From Marmoricola sp. (GTDB lineage: Bacteria; Actinomycetota; Actinomycetes; Propionibacteriales; Nocardioidaceae): a stretch of 64,000 bases of DNA. Each line of letters starts with the position of its first letter. The first letter of the stretch is position 1. The stretch covers positions 1-64,000 of the forward strand of contig JAOPYC010000060.1 in NCBI GenBank assembly GCA_025964795.1, read 5' to 3'. The notes under the pieces are model-generated. The model saw only the letters and a program-made list of their open reading frames with translations. It had not been told where the DNA came from and made no database searches. Below, one piece after another: positions 7,790 to 18,346 of this stretch. A program made the translations under genes and the position numbers.

Positions 7790-9229
7790 TCAGGTGCGCT
7801 GCGCCGGCTCGGACTCGGGCTCTGACTCCGGCTCGGCTGCCGGCTCGGCGCTCCCGGCCCGGTCCCGGCGAGCGTAGGACTCGTAGTAGCCCTGCTGCGC
7901 ACGCCGGCGCGAGGGCACCCGGTTGAAGACGACGCCCAGCACCCGGCCCTGCACGGCGGCCAGCTGGCTCAGCGACTCGCCCAGCTCGGTGTCGAGGGTC
8001 TTCCCGTGGGAGACCACGACGATGGCGCCGTCGCTGTGCCGGGTGAGCACCGCCGCATCGGTGACCGGCAGTAGCGGCGGCGCGTCGACGATGACCACTC
8101 CTCGTTGGCTGAGCTCGGTCAGCACCGCACGCATCGCCTTCGACCCGAGCAGCTCGCTGGGGTTCGGCGGGATGTTGCCCGAGGCCAGCACCGCCAGACC
8201 CGGGAAGTGCGCGGGGTGCTGCAGGAGGTCGTGGACACCGGCCTTGCCGATCAGCACGTGCGTGAGGCCGGCCCCGTCGACCAGGCCCATGATCCCGGCC
8301 ACGGAGGGACGGCGCAGGTCGGCGTCGACGAGGGTCACGGGTTCCCCGGCGAGAGCGATGGCCGCGGCGAGGTGGGTGGCGATGGTGGACTTGCCGTCGG
8401 ACCGTTGCGGGCTGGTGATCACGATGACGCGTGGCGGGTTGTCGACGTCGAGGTAGGCCAGGTTGGTGCGGAGCTTGCGCAGCGCCTCGGCCAGCCGCCA
8501 GTCGCGCTCGTCGAGGTGGTCCGACGACAACACTCCCGTGCCGTGCCGGGCCAGCTGGTCGGCCGCCGGCACGCTGCCCATCACGGCGACGCCGAAGGGC
8601 CTCTCGATGTCGGCGACCTGACGCAGGCGGCGGTCGACCTGGGAGCGCGCCACGGCGTAGCCCAGCCCGAGGATCAGCCCCAGGACCAGGCCGAGCCCCA
8701 GGTTGCGGTCGACCCGGGGCGAGACCGGCGACGTCGGCAGGGCGGCGGACTCGATCGGCACGATCGACAGCGGGCTGGACCCCTTGCCGCTCGGGTTCTC
8801 GACCTTGGCCACCTGTCCGGCCAGGGCGGTCACCCAGGCGTTGGCCAGCTCCTGGGCCTCGTGGGGCGAGGTCGAGCGAGCGGTGATCTTGATCAGCACG
8901 GTGTCCTCGGGCTGGACGACCGAGATCTGGCCGATCAGCCCGGCGGGCGTGGCCTTGAGGTCGAGCAGGTCGATCACCCGCTGGGCGGTGGCCCGGCTGG
9001 TGGCGAGGTCGACGTACGACTTGGCCCGCGACTTGGCCAGCGCGTCGTTGATGGAACCCACCCCGGGCTGGCTGGTCCCCTCCGCCGCGACGAAGCCGTT
9101 GGCGTTCGCGGAGTAGATCTTCGGCTGGGCCAGCGTGATCCCGACCGAGACCGCCAGCGAGGCCAGGGCCAGCACGACGACCCCGACCCAGTGGGCGCGC
9201 AGCACCCGGACGTAGTCACTCAGTTCCAT
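7790..9229 (-). CDS. polysaccharide co-polymerase / tyrosine autokinase (Wzz–BY-kinase fusion)
   Basis: The 479-residue protein has an N-terminal Wzz chain-length domain between two membrane segments (about residues 15–35 and 175–195). A cytoplasmic BY-kinase domain follows, with Walker A SPQRSDGKSTIATHL, Walker A' LVDADLRRPS and Walker B VIVDAPPLL. The tail has a small tyrosine cluster (GYYESYARR), the usual autophosphorylation target, then an acidic repeat of Ser-Glu-Pro. Such proteins control length and export of capsule or exopolysaccharide. No glycosyltransferase or Wzx/Wzy gene is in the window, so this is a detached piece of such a locus. It is divergent from the HprK-like gene across 41 nt. 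Confidence 0.88.
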   Translation of the reverse strand: MELSDYVRVLRAHWVGVVVLALASLAVSVGITLAQPKIYSANANGFVAAEGTSQPGVGSINDALAKSRAKSYVDLATSRATAQRVIDLLDLKATPAGLIGQISVVQPEDTVLIKITARSTSPHEAQELANAWVTALAGQVAKVENPSGKGSSPLSIVPIESAALPTSPVSPRVDRNLGLGLVLGLILGLGYAVARSQVDRRLRQVADIERPFGVAVMGSVPAADQLARHGTGVLSSDHLDERDWRLAEALRKLRTNLAYLDVDNPPRVIVITSPQRSDGKSTIATHLAAAIALAGEPVTLVDADLRRPSVAGIMGLVDGAGLTHVLIGKAGVHDLLQHPAHFPGLAVLASGNIPPNPSELLGSKAMRAVLTELSQRGVVIVDAPPLLPVTDAAVLTRHSDGAIVVVSHGKTLDTELGESLSQLAAVQGRVLGVVFNRVPSRRRAQQGYYESYARRDRAGSAEPAAEPESEPESEPAQRT

Positions 9230-9258
9230 GAACCCGCCCCACCTGTTCCCCAGCGCCC

Positions 9259-9264
9259 TAGGGT
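9259..9264 (+). promoter_or_regulatory. -10 box of a leaderless promoter (TAGGGT)
   Basis: TAGGGT sits 6 nt before the ATG at 9271 and would drive the four-gene cassette 9271–11589. Confidence 0.5.
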
Positions 9265-9270
9265 CGAGAC

Positions 9271-10092
9271 ATGGGCCATGTCACGACCGGCGGCGAGTCG
9301 GTCCACCTTACGGCTCTGGGGCGGCCCTTCGTGGTGGAGATCGCAGGAAGTGGCGCGGCGCGGCTCGCCGCCCGGGTGCGCGCCGCCTGGTCGCGCTGCC
9401 TGGACGAGGGGCCCGGGGCAGCGCGCGCCACCAGCATCCCGGTGTACGTCGACGACGACCCCGCCCTCGTCGCCGAGGCCCGCGCGGCCGGGTCGCTGGC
9501 CGGCAGCGACGACCGCGACCTGATGGATGCGCTGTCCCCCCGTGTCACCACCGCCGCCATCGTGGCGGGGGCCGGGACGCTCCTGATGTTCCACGCCGGG
9601 GCGGTGGCCGATCCCCGGACCGGCCGCGCGGTGGCGCTCGTCGGAGCCTCGGGCGCCGGGAAGACCACCGCCGTACGCCGGCTCGCGACCGACCTCGGCT
9701 ACGTCACGGACGAGACCGTCGCCATCGACGGCGACGACCAGGTGGTGGCCTACCCCAAGCCGCTGTCGGTGCTCGAGCCCCTGCAGGCGACGAAGTCCCA
9801 GCTGTCGCCGGACGACCTGGGCCTCCACGGCCTGGACGCGAGGTGCCACCTGGCCTCCATGGTCGTCCTGGCCCGCGATCCCGCGCGTCGCGGTGCACCG
9901 TCGCTGGAGCCGGTGGCGACGCTGGACGCCCTCGCCGCGCTGGCCCCGGAGACCTCCTCGCTCGCCCGGCTGTCGCGCCCGCTCCACCGGCTGGCCGGGC
10001 TCCTGGACGGCGTCGGCGGCCTGCAGCGGCTGCACTACCGCGACGCCGACGACCTGGCCCCCCTCGTCACCGAGCTCGTCGGTGCCCGATGA
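9271..10092 (+). CDS. HprK-related P-loop kinase/ATPase
   Basis: The 273-residue protein carries the Walker A motif GASGAGKTTAVRRLA at about residues 125–139, then YVTDETVAI (Walker-B-like). Between the two lies the FHAGAV strand typical of the HPr kinase/phosphorylase fold found in polysaccharide and RiPP gene clusters. It is far from canonical HprK and has no PTS partner here. Relatives in some lasso-peptide clusters phosphorylate the peptide; others sit in exopolysaccharide loci. It is the first gene of a four-gene cassette: its TGA overlaps the ATG of the next gene. The substrate is unknown. Confidence 0.7.
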   Translation: MGHVTTGGESVHLTALGRPFVVEIAGSGAARLAARVRAAWSRCLDEGPGAARATSIPVYVDDDPALVAEARAAGSLAGSDDRDLMDALSPRVTTAAIVAGAGTLLMFHAGAVADPRTGRAVALVGASGAGKTTAVRRLATDLGYVTDETVAIDGDDQVVAYPKPLSVLEPLQATKSQLSPDDLGLHGLDARCHLASMVVLARDPARRGAPSLEPVATLDALAALAPETSSLARLSRPLHRLAGLLDGVGGLQRLHYRDADDLAPLVTELVGAR

Positions 10093-10382
10093 CGACCCCG
10101 TTGACGGCCTCGGGACCCTGGGTGCGCCGCGGCGGGCTGGACGACTGGTACGTCGTCGGCGACCGGTCCGCCGTCCTGGTCGGGGGTCGGGTCCTGCTCC
10201 TCTCGGAGCTGGCCACGGTCGTCGTCGAGCTCGTCGGTGAGAGCGGCCTCGGCCTGGACTCGCTCGCCGACGCCCTCGGGAAGCACTTCGGCGCGCCACC
10301 GGCCGGCAGCCCGACCGAGGCCACGGCGGAGGCGGTACGCGTCCTCGTCCACGAGGGCGTGCTCGCGACCGGGGACCGATGA
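10089..10382 (+). CDS. PqqD-like winged-helix protein (first copy)
   Basis: The 97-residue protein reads as a small winged helix: VGGRVLLLSELATVVVELVG, then SLADALGKHFG, then AVRVLVHEGVLA. This is the layout of PqqD / RiPP-recognition-element proteins, which hold a leader peptide for a modifying enzyme. It is more divergent than the second copy at 11305. It overlaps both neighbours by ATGA, so it must be translated with the kinase and the nucleotidyltransferase. PqqD assignment is by pattern and context; no precursor peptide was found nearby. Confidence 0.6.
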   Translation: MTTPLTASGPWVRRGGLDDWYVVGDRSAVLVGGRVLLLSELATVVVELVGESGLGLDSLADALGKHFGAPPAGSPTEATAEAVRVLVHEGVLATGDR

Positions 10383-11308
10383 GCGCGCCGGAGCAGGCCC
10401 TGCGCCTCCGGGCCGGGGTCGAGCTCGGCTACGCCCTCGTCGACCGGTTGGCACGCGACCTGGGAATCCGGGTGCTGGCCATGAAGGGGCCGGTGCTGCA
10501 GCTCCAGGGGCTGCGCGGTCCGCACGTCTCGGCCGACGTCGACGCCCTCGTCGACCCCGAGGACCTCGCGCGGACCGTGGCCGCGCTCGAGGAGCTGGGC
10601 TGGGTCGCGGGTGGGCCCTACTTCTGGCCGCTGTCCATGCCGCACCACTCCGTGACGATGCACCATCCCCAGTGGCCGTGCGAGATCGACCTGCACCACT
10701 ACTTCCCGGGCTTCCTGGCGCCGGCCCAGGAGGTCTTCGAGCTGCTGTGGGACCGGCGGGCCAGCGTCGTGCTCGCCGGGCGCGACGTGACCTGCGTCGA
10801 CCGCATCGCCCACGCGGCCGTCGCGGGACTGCACTACCTGCGGCACGAGACCGACCCGCGGTCGGTCGCGAACCTGCACGGGCTCACCGACCACGTCCTG
10901 GGCACCTGGTCGGCGGCCGACCTGGCCGTGCTCTCCGAGCTGGCGGTGGCGACCGGGTCCAGCATCACCCTGGCACCCCTGCTCACCGGAGTGGGTGCCC
11001 CGGCGGGTGCTGCCGGCGATGCAGCGCGACAGGTCGGTCTGGAGGGCTGGCGGCTGCGCACCCGGCCCCACTCCTCGACGGTGGTCTGGCTGATCGCGCT
11101 CCGGCGTACGCCGTGGCGCCGGCGGCCGCTCTTCCTGCTCCACGCCGTCTTCCCACCCTTCGTCACGCCGGACCTGCGCCGGACCCGCCGCGGGCGACGT
11201 GCCCAGGTCGTGGACCGGCTCCGCCGACTGGGTCGCGCGGCCCGCGCGCTGCCGGCCCTGCCGCGGGACCTGCGCGAGCTCCGGCGACTGATCGGTGGCC
11301 GCCGATGA
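10379..11308 (+). CDS. nucleotidyltransferase-fold protein (NTP_transf_5 type)
   Basis: The 309-residue product contains MKGPVLQLQGLRGPHVSADVDALVDPED near residue 37. This is the KG...DxD signature of the large uncharacterised nucleotidyltransferase family found in capsule, exopolysaccharide and lasso-peptide loci. A histidine-rich strand (MPHHSVTMHHPQW) and EIDLHHYF follow, also typical. The C-terminal third is Arg-rich. It shares ATGA overlaps with both flanking PqqD-like genes. The transferred group and acceptor are unknown. Confidence 0.7.
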   Translation: MSAPEQALRLRAGVELGYALVDRLARDLGIRVLAMKGPVLQLQGLRGPHVSADVDALVDPEDLARTVAALEELGWVAGGPYFWPLSMPHHSVTMHHPQWPCEIDLHHYFPGFLAPAQEVFELLWDRRASVVLAGRDVTCVDRIAHAAVAGLHYLRHETDPRSVANLHGLTDHVLGTWSAADLAVLSELAVATGSSITLAPLLTGVGAPAGAAGDAARQVGLEGWRLRTRPHSSTVVWLIALRRTPWRRRPLFLLHAVFPPFVTPDLRRTRRGRRAQVVDRLRRLGRAARALPALPRDLRELRRLIGGRR

Positions 11309-11589
11309 GTCACGGGCCCCTCGTCCGGCACCCGGAGCTCGCCGTGGTCGACACCGAGGACCAGGTGGTGCTGCTGCGCCTGGAGACGCTGGCCGCCCCC
11401 CCGGTCGTGCTCGACGACTCGGGTGCGGACATCTGGCGGCTGATCGACGGGCAGCGCGACCTGGACGAGCTGGTGGGGGACGTGGCCGCCTGCTACGGGG
11501 TCGGCCCGACGCAGGTGCGGGAGGACGTCAGCTCGTTCGTCGCCGGTCTGCGGCGCAACGGCCTGCTCGCCCCGGAGCCGCAGGAGTAG
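11305..11589 (+). CDS. PqqD-family protein (second copy)
   Basis: The 94-residue protein matches the PqqD pattern well: DQVVLLRLETLAAPPVVLDDSGADIW, LIDGQRDLDELVGDVAACYG and VREDVSSFVAGLRRNGLL, that is, beta hairpin, three helices and a closing helix. PqqD proteins act as peptide chaperones in RiPP maturation. It ends the cassette and starts inside the stop codon of the nucleotidyltransferase gene. Two different PqqD-like genes in one four-gene unit is unusual and suggests two substrates or a two-part recognition system. Confidence 0.75.
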   Translation: MSHGPLVRHPELAVVDTEDQVVLLRLETLAAPPVVLDDSGADIWRLIDGQRDLDELVGDVAACYGVGPTQVREDVSSFVAGLRRNGLLAPEPQE

Positions 11590-11661
11590 CCGGGAGCGGG
11601 CTTTCCCGGATCAGGACCGATGCAGCCTCCGGGCGCGCCCATCCGTGGCACGATGCGGTCC

Positions 11662-12507
11662 ATGGCTGAGGAACCCGAGAACAGTGGTCAGGAACCCAAC
11701 CTGGAGCTGCCGCCGCTGCTGGGCTTCGGGCGCAAGCGGAAGTCGCGCAGGACGGACGTCGAGCAGGACACGACGCCGACCGAGGAGGTCGCTCCCCACG
11801 GAGGTCTGGCCCCCGCGGCGGGCGCGGCCAAGCGGCTGCCGCCGGTTCCCCCGCCCTCCCGTCGCCCCGAGGCGACCGAGCCCACGGTCGAGGAGCCGGT
11901 CGAGGAGCCGGTCGTCGAGGCACCCGTCGTCCACGAAGCACTGGTCGAGCAGACCGTCGCGATTCCCAGCGTGCCGACTGCGCCCGAGCTGATCCCCGAA
12001 CCGGCCCCCGTCCCCGAGCCAGCGCCCATCCCCGAACCGACTCCCGAACCGGCCCCTGTCCCCGGGCCCGTCCCCGAGCCGGCCCCCGTGCGCACCCGAC
12101 GCACGGTCGCGGAGCGGATGCCCGCCCTCACCGGGCGGGTCGCAGCGGTGTCCACGGGTGTCCTCGTCGGCCTCGTCGGCGTGGTGCTGGCCTTCCTGGC
12201 GGGCCGCGGCTGCGAGTCGGTCCGGGGCGTGGGCAGCTGTGGCGGGATCGGCCTGCTGGCCCTGCTGGTGATCGTGGCCGTGCAGGTCGTCCTGGGCGCC
12301 GTGCTGCTGCAGCTGTGGCGCATCTCGGACCCGACCAGCACCAGCTTCCTCGGCGTCGGGCTGGTGGCCGTTTTCGTGCTGCTGTTCCTGCTCGGCTCCC
12401 TCGAGTCGGGGTGGATGTTCGTGGTCGTCCCGGTGCTGTCGGCCCTGGCCTTCCTGCTCTCGCTGTGGATCACCACCTCGTTCGTGGAGCGCTCCGAGAG
12501 CTTCTGA
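11662..12507 (+). CDS. membrane protein with proline-rich N-terminus, unknown function
   Basis: The 281-residue protein has a charged, disordered N-terminal half with a basic patch (RKRKSRRTD) and a run of Pro-Glu-Ala/Val-Pro repeats (about residues 110–150). The C-terminal half has four predicted membrane helices (roughly 165–185, 195–220, 225–245 and 250–270). I do not recognise a family; in actinobacteria this layout is common for small membrane proteins of no known role. The ATG at 11662 (MAEEPENSG) is preferred to earlier in-frame ATGs at 11620 and 11653, because CACGAT lies 7 nt upstream. The ends of the repeat are encoded by near-identical DNA units, so the length may vary between strains. 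Confidence 0.65.
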   Translation: MAEEPENSGQEPNLELPPLLGFGRKRKSRRTDVEQDTTPTEEVAPHGGLAPAAGAAKRLPPVPPPSRRPEATEPTVEEPVEEPVVEAPVVHEALVEQTVAIPSVPTAPELIPEPAPVPEPAPIPEPTPEPAPVPGPVPEPAPVRTRRTVAERMPALTGRVAAVSTGVLVGLVGVVLAFLAGRGCESVRGVGSCGGIGLLALLVIVAVQVVLGAVLLQLWRISDPTSTSFLGVGLVAVFVLLFLLGSLESGWMFVVVPVLSALAFLLSLWITTSFVERSESF

Positions 12508-12626
12508 GCCTGCTGCTCGACGCCGTCGCTCGCGGGTGACGGCCGTTCCCGGCTGCGCCAACGCCGTACGCCCCTAGCAGCACCAGGGGTGTGCGCGCCA
12601 GTCGACACGGCTGGCATTACTGAGGT

Positions 12627-12687
12627 ATATGTCCCATTTTCCCGGAAACTGTTACAACACTCCCATCACGTGACAATATGGACATAT
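12627..12687. promoter_or_regulatory. promoter region with inverted repeat before the nuclease gene
   Basis: ATATGTCC (12627–12634) and GGACATAT (12680–12687) form a perfect 8-bp inverted repeat 45 nt apart in an A+T-rich pocket, with the palindrome TCACGTGA at 12666–12673 between them. This is a likely control region for the secreted nuclease gene; the binding factor is unknown. Confidence 0.4.
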
Positions 12688-12731
12688 CAGCAACCCCCGC
12701 TGCTGACTACGATCCACGGGAGTCACACACC

Positions 12732-14267
12732 ATGCGTACCCTTCGACTCGGCTTGTTCAGCCTGATGATGCTCGCCCTCACCTTCACCGGGATGGCGGTG
12801 ACCGGGTCCGCCGAAGCTGCCACGACCTCGGCACCTGCGGGCGCTCGCGTCTCCGCCGCCCAGGGCGGCCACGCCGTCTCGGCGCGCAAGCGGCACCACA
12901 AGAAGAAGCACCACAAGAAGCGGCGCAAGCACAGGAAGGCCGCTGTGCGCACCTCCAGCAGCCGCCCCCAGAACTTCTCCCGTCGTACGGTCCGCGCCGT
13001 CCGGGGCCGCGACTCGATCACCATCACCTGGCCGGCCCGAGCCAACGCCGACAGCTACACCGTCGCCTGGTCGCCGCTCATCCGCAACATCCCGAAGTCG
13101 CCGTCCACCTGCTACTACCCCTGCAAGTACCGTCACACGACGGCGACCTCGATGACGCTGCGGACCGCCGACCTCTCGACCTACGGCCGCCTGGTCAACT
13201 CCGCCTCGGGCAACGCCGTGCACTTCAAGGTCTTCTCCCGCCACGGTTCGACCCTGAACTGGACCGGCGTGACCTACCCGTGGGACAGCTGGATCGCCCC
13301 CTCGCCGACGACCACCACCGACTGGGTCCCGTCGATGAGCTCGCAGATGCCCGCTCCGCTCCCCCCGGCCGCCGGAACCCCCGTCGGGCTCACCTCGTTC
13401 AACGTGCTCGCCGCCAGCACCGGTGGCTGGGCCAGCCGCGGACCCAAGGTCGCCGCGCAGATCAACGGCACCGGTGCCACGATCGTGGCCACCCAGGAGA
13501 ACTCGAACGCCGGCACCGGCGTCCCCGGAGGTGTCGCCCAGTACAACGACCTCGCCTCGAGGCTCCGCCCGTCCGGCTGGGCCCTGGCCGACAACCGCAA
13601 CTGGGACTACACGCTGGGCGCGACCCGCTCCGCCTCGACCCAGGCCGCCCGCATCTACTACAAGACGGCCGTGTGGAGCCAGATGTCCAACGGGGCACTG
13701 ATGACCCACGCCAACATCAACGGCCAGACCACCGGCGTCAACGTCGACCGCTGGGTCTCCTGGAGCAAGCTCTCCCTGAAGTCCAACCCGAGCACCCAGA
13801 TCTGTGTGCTGGACGCTCACCTGCTGACCAACCTGGGCAACTACGACAAGGCGTCGGCGGACCACCGCAACGCCGAGGTCGCCCAGATCATGTCGGAGCT
13901 GAACAACTCCAACAGCACGGTCCGCCGGGTCGGGACCCGCGTCGGCGCCGCCTGCGCCGGGGTGCCCACGGTCATCGGGGGCGACTTCAACTCCGCCGAG
14001 GAGCACGCTCCCTACGGCAACATGCCGCAGGGGACGTTCGTCGGGAACGGCTTCGTCGACACGAAGAACGCCGGTCGTCGCTACAACACGCGGCTCAGTG
14101 GGCCCGGCACCGTCGGCGCCTGGCACCAGACCTGGGGCACCCAGATCGACTACCTGCTCGCCCGCGGTGTGGGTGGGGCCACCAGCTTCAAGGTCAACGC
14201 CATCACCCCCAGCAGCGCCGGCTCGGACCACTACCCGATCACCGCGGTCGTGAACGTCCCGAACTGA
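12732..14267 (+). CDS. secreted endonuclease/exonuclease/phosphatase-family protein
   Basis: The 511-residue protein has a signal peptide (MRTLRLGLFSLMMLALTF, cleavage near AEAAT). A remarkable Lys/His/Arg run of about 25 residues (RKRHHKKKHHKKRRKHRK) follows, then a fibronectin-like segment (about 100–210) and a C-terminal EEP nuclease fold. Visible active-site motifs are FNVLAAS, TQENS, DAHLL, GGDFNSAEEH, QIDYLLARG and GSDHYPI, the order of the DNase I/exonuclease III superfamily. It is probably an extracellular nuclease; phosphodiesterase action on other substrates is possible. GGGAG lies 9 nt before the ATG at 12732; an upstream in-frame ATG at 12678 would spoil the signal peptide. Confidence 0.82.
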   Translation: MRTLRLGLFSLMMLALTFTGMAVTGSAEAATTSAPAGARVSAAQGGHAVSARKRHHKKKHHKKRRKHRKAAVRTSSSRPQNFSRRTVRAVRGRDSITITWPARANADSYTVAWSPLIRNIPKSPSTCYYPCKYRHTTATSMTLRTADLSTYGRLVNSASGNAVHFKVFSRHGSTLNWTGVTYPWDSWIAPSPTTTTDWVPSMSSQMPAPLPPAAGTPVGLTSFNVLAASTGGWASRGPKVAAQINGTGATIVATQENSNAGTGVPGGVAQYNDLASRLRPSGWALADNRNWDYTLGATRSASTQAARIYYKTAVWSQMSNGALMTHANINGQTTGVNVDRWVSWSKLSLKSNPSTQICVLDAHLLTNLGNYDKASADHRNAEVAQIMSELNNSNSTVRRVGTRVGAACAGVPTVIGGDFNSAEEHAPYGNMPQGTFVGNGFVDTKNAGRRYNTRLSGPGTVGAWHQTWGTQIDYLLARGVGGATSFKVNAITPSSAGSDHYPITAVVNVPN

Positions 14268-14280
14268 CACAGCTTCCAGC

Positions 14281-14317
14281 CAGAACGGCCAGCGCGAACC
14301 TCGCGCTGGCCGTTCTG
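14281..14317. terminator. bidirectional terminator between nuclease gene and asd
   Basis: A perfect 17-bp stem (CAGAACGGCCAGCGCGA and its complement) with a 3-nt ACC loop lies between the convergent stops at 14267 and 14339. Confidence 0.85.
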
Positions 14318-14338
14318 CGTGTCCGGAGAAGGCGTGGG

Positions 14339-16653
<2,315 letters not shown>

Positions 16654-16730
16654 GGCGCTGCTCTCCCTCACTTGCTAGCTCGGCACATGCTTGCCGATCC
16701 GATCCTTGGCCCACCCGATTCTACGTGCGG

Positions 16731-17321
16731 TCAGGTGCCGATCACGCCGGTGTCCAGTACCGCCTCGGCCGCGGCGATCTGGTCGCTCTCGCTCTCGAAG
16801 TCGGTGTCCAGCCGGTCGTGGGCCACCACGGACTGCAGCGCCCGCAGCACCGCGCTCGCGTTGTTGCCCCAGGTCGCCACGTAGGAGAACTGCCACCACC
16901 ACAACGCCTCCGACACGTCACCGGCACGGAAGTGGCGCATCCCGTTGGCCAGGTCGCTGGCGATGCTGGTCAGGTCGTCGGAGAGCTGGGCGGTGGTGAT
17001 CTCCGGGACGTAGGGGTCGAAGTTGAAGGTGTAGGTGTCCACGCTGTCGAGGAGCCGCGCCAGCCGCAGCCGCATCGCGTCGAGGTCGGGTTCGGGACCG
17101 ACGTCGGGCTGGTACTCCAGGGTCGGCGCGAAGTCTCGCTGGGCGCCCAGCCTGGCGCCGGTGAAGAGGATCTGGCTGACCTCCACCAGCAGCAGGGGTA
17201 CGACGGTTCCGGCGTCCTCCTCCCGTGACAGCGCCTGCAGGCTGACGAGGAACGACTCCACCCCGTCGGCAATCTGCTGGGCGAACTCCTCGAGCTCGGG
17301 TCCCACGTCTGGTTCAGTCAC
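16731..17321 (-). CDS. DUF5063 domain protein
   Basis: The 196-residue protein starts [20 protein letters not shown]. It has a helical C-terminal part with a tryptophan-rich segment ([14 protein letters not shown]) that marks the DUF5063 family, found next to recR in many actinobacteria. No catalytic motif is visible and its role is unknown. The GTG start at 17321 overlaps the last 8 nt of recR, so it belongs to the ybaB–recR transcript. Confidence 0.75.
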   Translation of the reverse strand: MTEPDVGPELEEFAQQIADGVESFLVSLQALSREEDAGTVVPLLLVEVSQILFTGARLGAQRDFAPTLEYQPDVGPEPDLDAMRLRLARLLDSVDTYTFNFDPYVPEITTAQLSDDLTSIASDLANGMRHFRAGDVSEALWWWQFSYVATWGNNASAVLRALQSVVAHDRLDTDFESESDQIAAAEAVLDTGVIGT

Positions 17322-17913
17322 CTGCGTTGCGCCTTCCTGCGAATGCTCGGCCGAGCGTGACCTCGTCGGCGTACTCGAGATCCCCGCCCACTGGCAGTCC
17401 ACTCGCCAGACGGGTGACGCGCAAGTCCAGCGCGGCCAAGTTCCTGCTGAGATATGCGGCGGTCGCATCTCCCTCGATGTTCGGGTCGGTCGCGAGGATC
17501 ACCTCGGTGACCACCCCGTCGGCCAGCCGGCCCATCAGCTCACGGATCCGGAGCTGCTCCGGTCCGATGCCCTCGAGGGGCGAGATCGCCCCACCGAGCA
17601 CGTGGTAGCGCCCCCGGAACTCACGCGTGCGCTCGATGGCGACCACGTCCTTGGGCTCCTCGACGACGCAGATCAACGCCGGGTCGCGACGCGGGTCGCG
17701 ACAGATGCGGCACAGCTCCTCCTCGGAGACGTTGCCGCAGACCTTGCAGAACTTCGCCTTGGCCTTCATCTCGATCAAGGTGTCCGCGAGGCGACGTACG
17801 TCGAGCGGGTCGGAGGCCAGCAGGTGGAACGCGATCCGCTGGGCGCCCTTGGGACCGACCCCGGGAAGCCGCGCCAGCTCGTCGATCAGGTCCTGGAGGA
17901 CGCCCTCATACAC
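17314..17913 (-). CDS. recR: recombination mediator RecR
   Basis: The 199-residue protein shows the RecR layout: helix-hairpin-helix ([20 protein letters not shown]), a zinc finger with cysteines 56, 59, 68 and 71, a Toprim domain ([30 protein letters not shown]) and the C-terminal [16 protein letters not shown] motif. RecR works with RecO and RecF to load RecA at gaps. The GTG at 17913 overlaps the end of the ybaB-type gene by 8 nt, which supports this start over the long upstream frame. Confidence 0.95.
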   Translation of the reverse strand: MYEGVLQDLIDELARLPGVGPKGAQRIAFHLLASDPLDVRRLADTLIEMKAKAKFCKVCGNVSEEELCRICRDPRRDPALICVVEEPKDVVAIERTREFRGRYHVLGGAISPLEGIGPEQLRIRELMGRLADGVVTEVILATDPNIEGDATAAYLSRNLAALDLRVTRLASGLPVGGDLEYADEVTLGRAFAGRRNAGD

Positions 17914-18301
17914 CGGGGCCCCCGAAGCCGAGTGGTCGGCCGGGCTCGCCGCCACCGAGCTCCTCGGGGCCGCCGCCGGCGAGGGGGCCCAGGGCCTGGG
18001 CCGCGAGGGCGTCGACCTGGGCCTTGCCGTCGCGGTAGGCCGCGACGACCAGGTCGCCGACGTCCGCCAGCGAGTCGGCGTCGTCACCGTCGAAGGTCCC
18101 GGGGGTGATGGTGACGCCGGTGAGCTCGCCGGTGCCGGTCACGGTGACCGTGACGCCGCCCGCGGACCCGTCGACCGTGGTCGCGGCGAGCTGCTCCTGG
18201 GCGGCGACCAGCTGGGCCTGCATCTGCTGGGCCTGCTCGAGCATGGCCTGCAGGTCGAAGCCGCCCTCGCTGGAGAGGTCGCCGAAGGGGTTGTTCGTCA
18301 T
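17906..18301 (-). CDS. YbaB/EbfC nucleoid-associated protein
   Basis: The 131-residue protein is rich in Gln and Ala in its first helix ([21 protein letters not shown]), followed by the small beta sheet and the [10 protein letters not shown] helix of the YbaB/EbfC family, which bind DNA as dimers. Its place between dnaX and recR is conserved across bacteria. The C-terminal 25 residues are Gly/Pro-rich and probably disordered. Its stop overlaps the recR start. Confidence 0.9.
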   Translation of the reverse strand: MTNNPFGDLSSEGGFDLQAMLEQAQQMQAQLVAAQEQLAATTVDGSAGGVTVTVTGTGELTGVTITPGTFDGDDADSLADVGDLVVAAYRDGKAQVDALAAQALGPLAGGGPEELGGGEPGRPLGFGGPGV

Positions 18302-18346
18302 CGCGTGTGCTCCTGCGTTCGTCGGTCTCGGGCCGCGGGGATGCGG

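Noticed and set aside
7754-11661. A lasso-peptide or other RiPP precursor near the PqqD cassette
   Set aside because: Gaps are 36, 41 and 72 nt and hold no short frame with a start and leader-like sequence.
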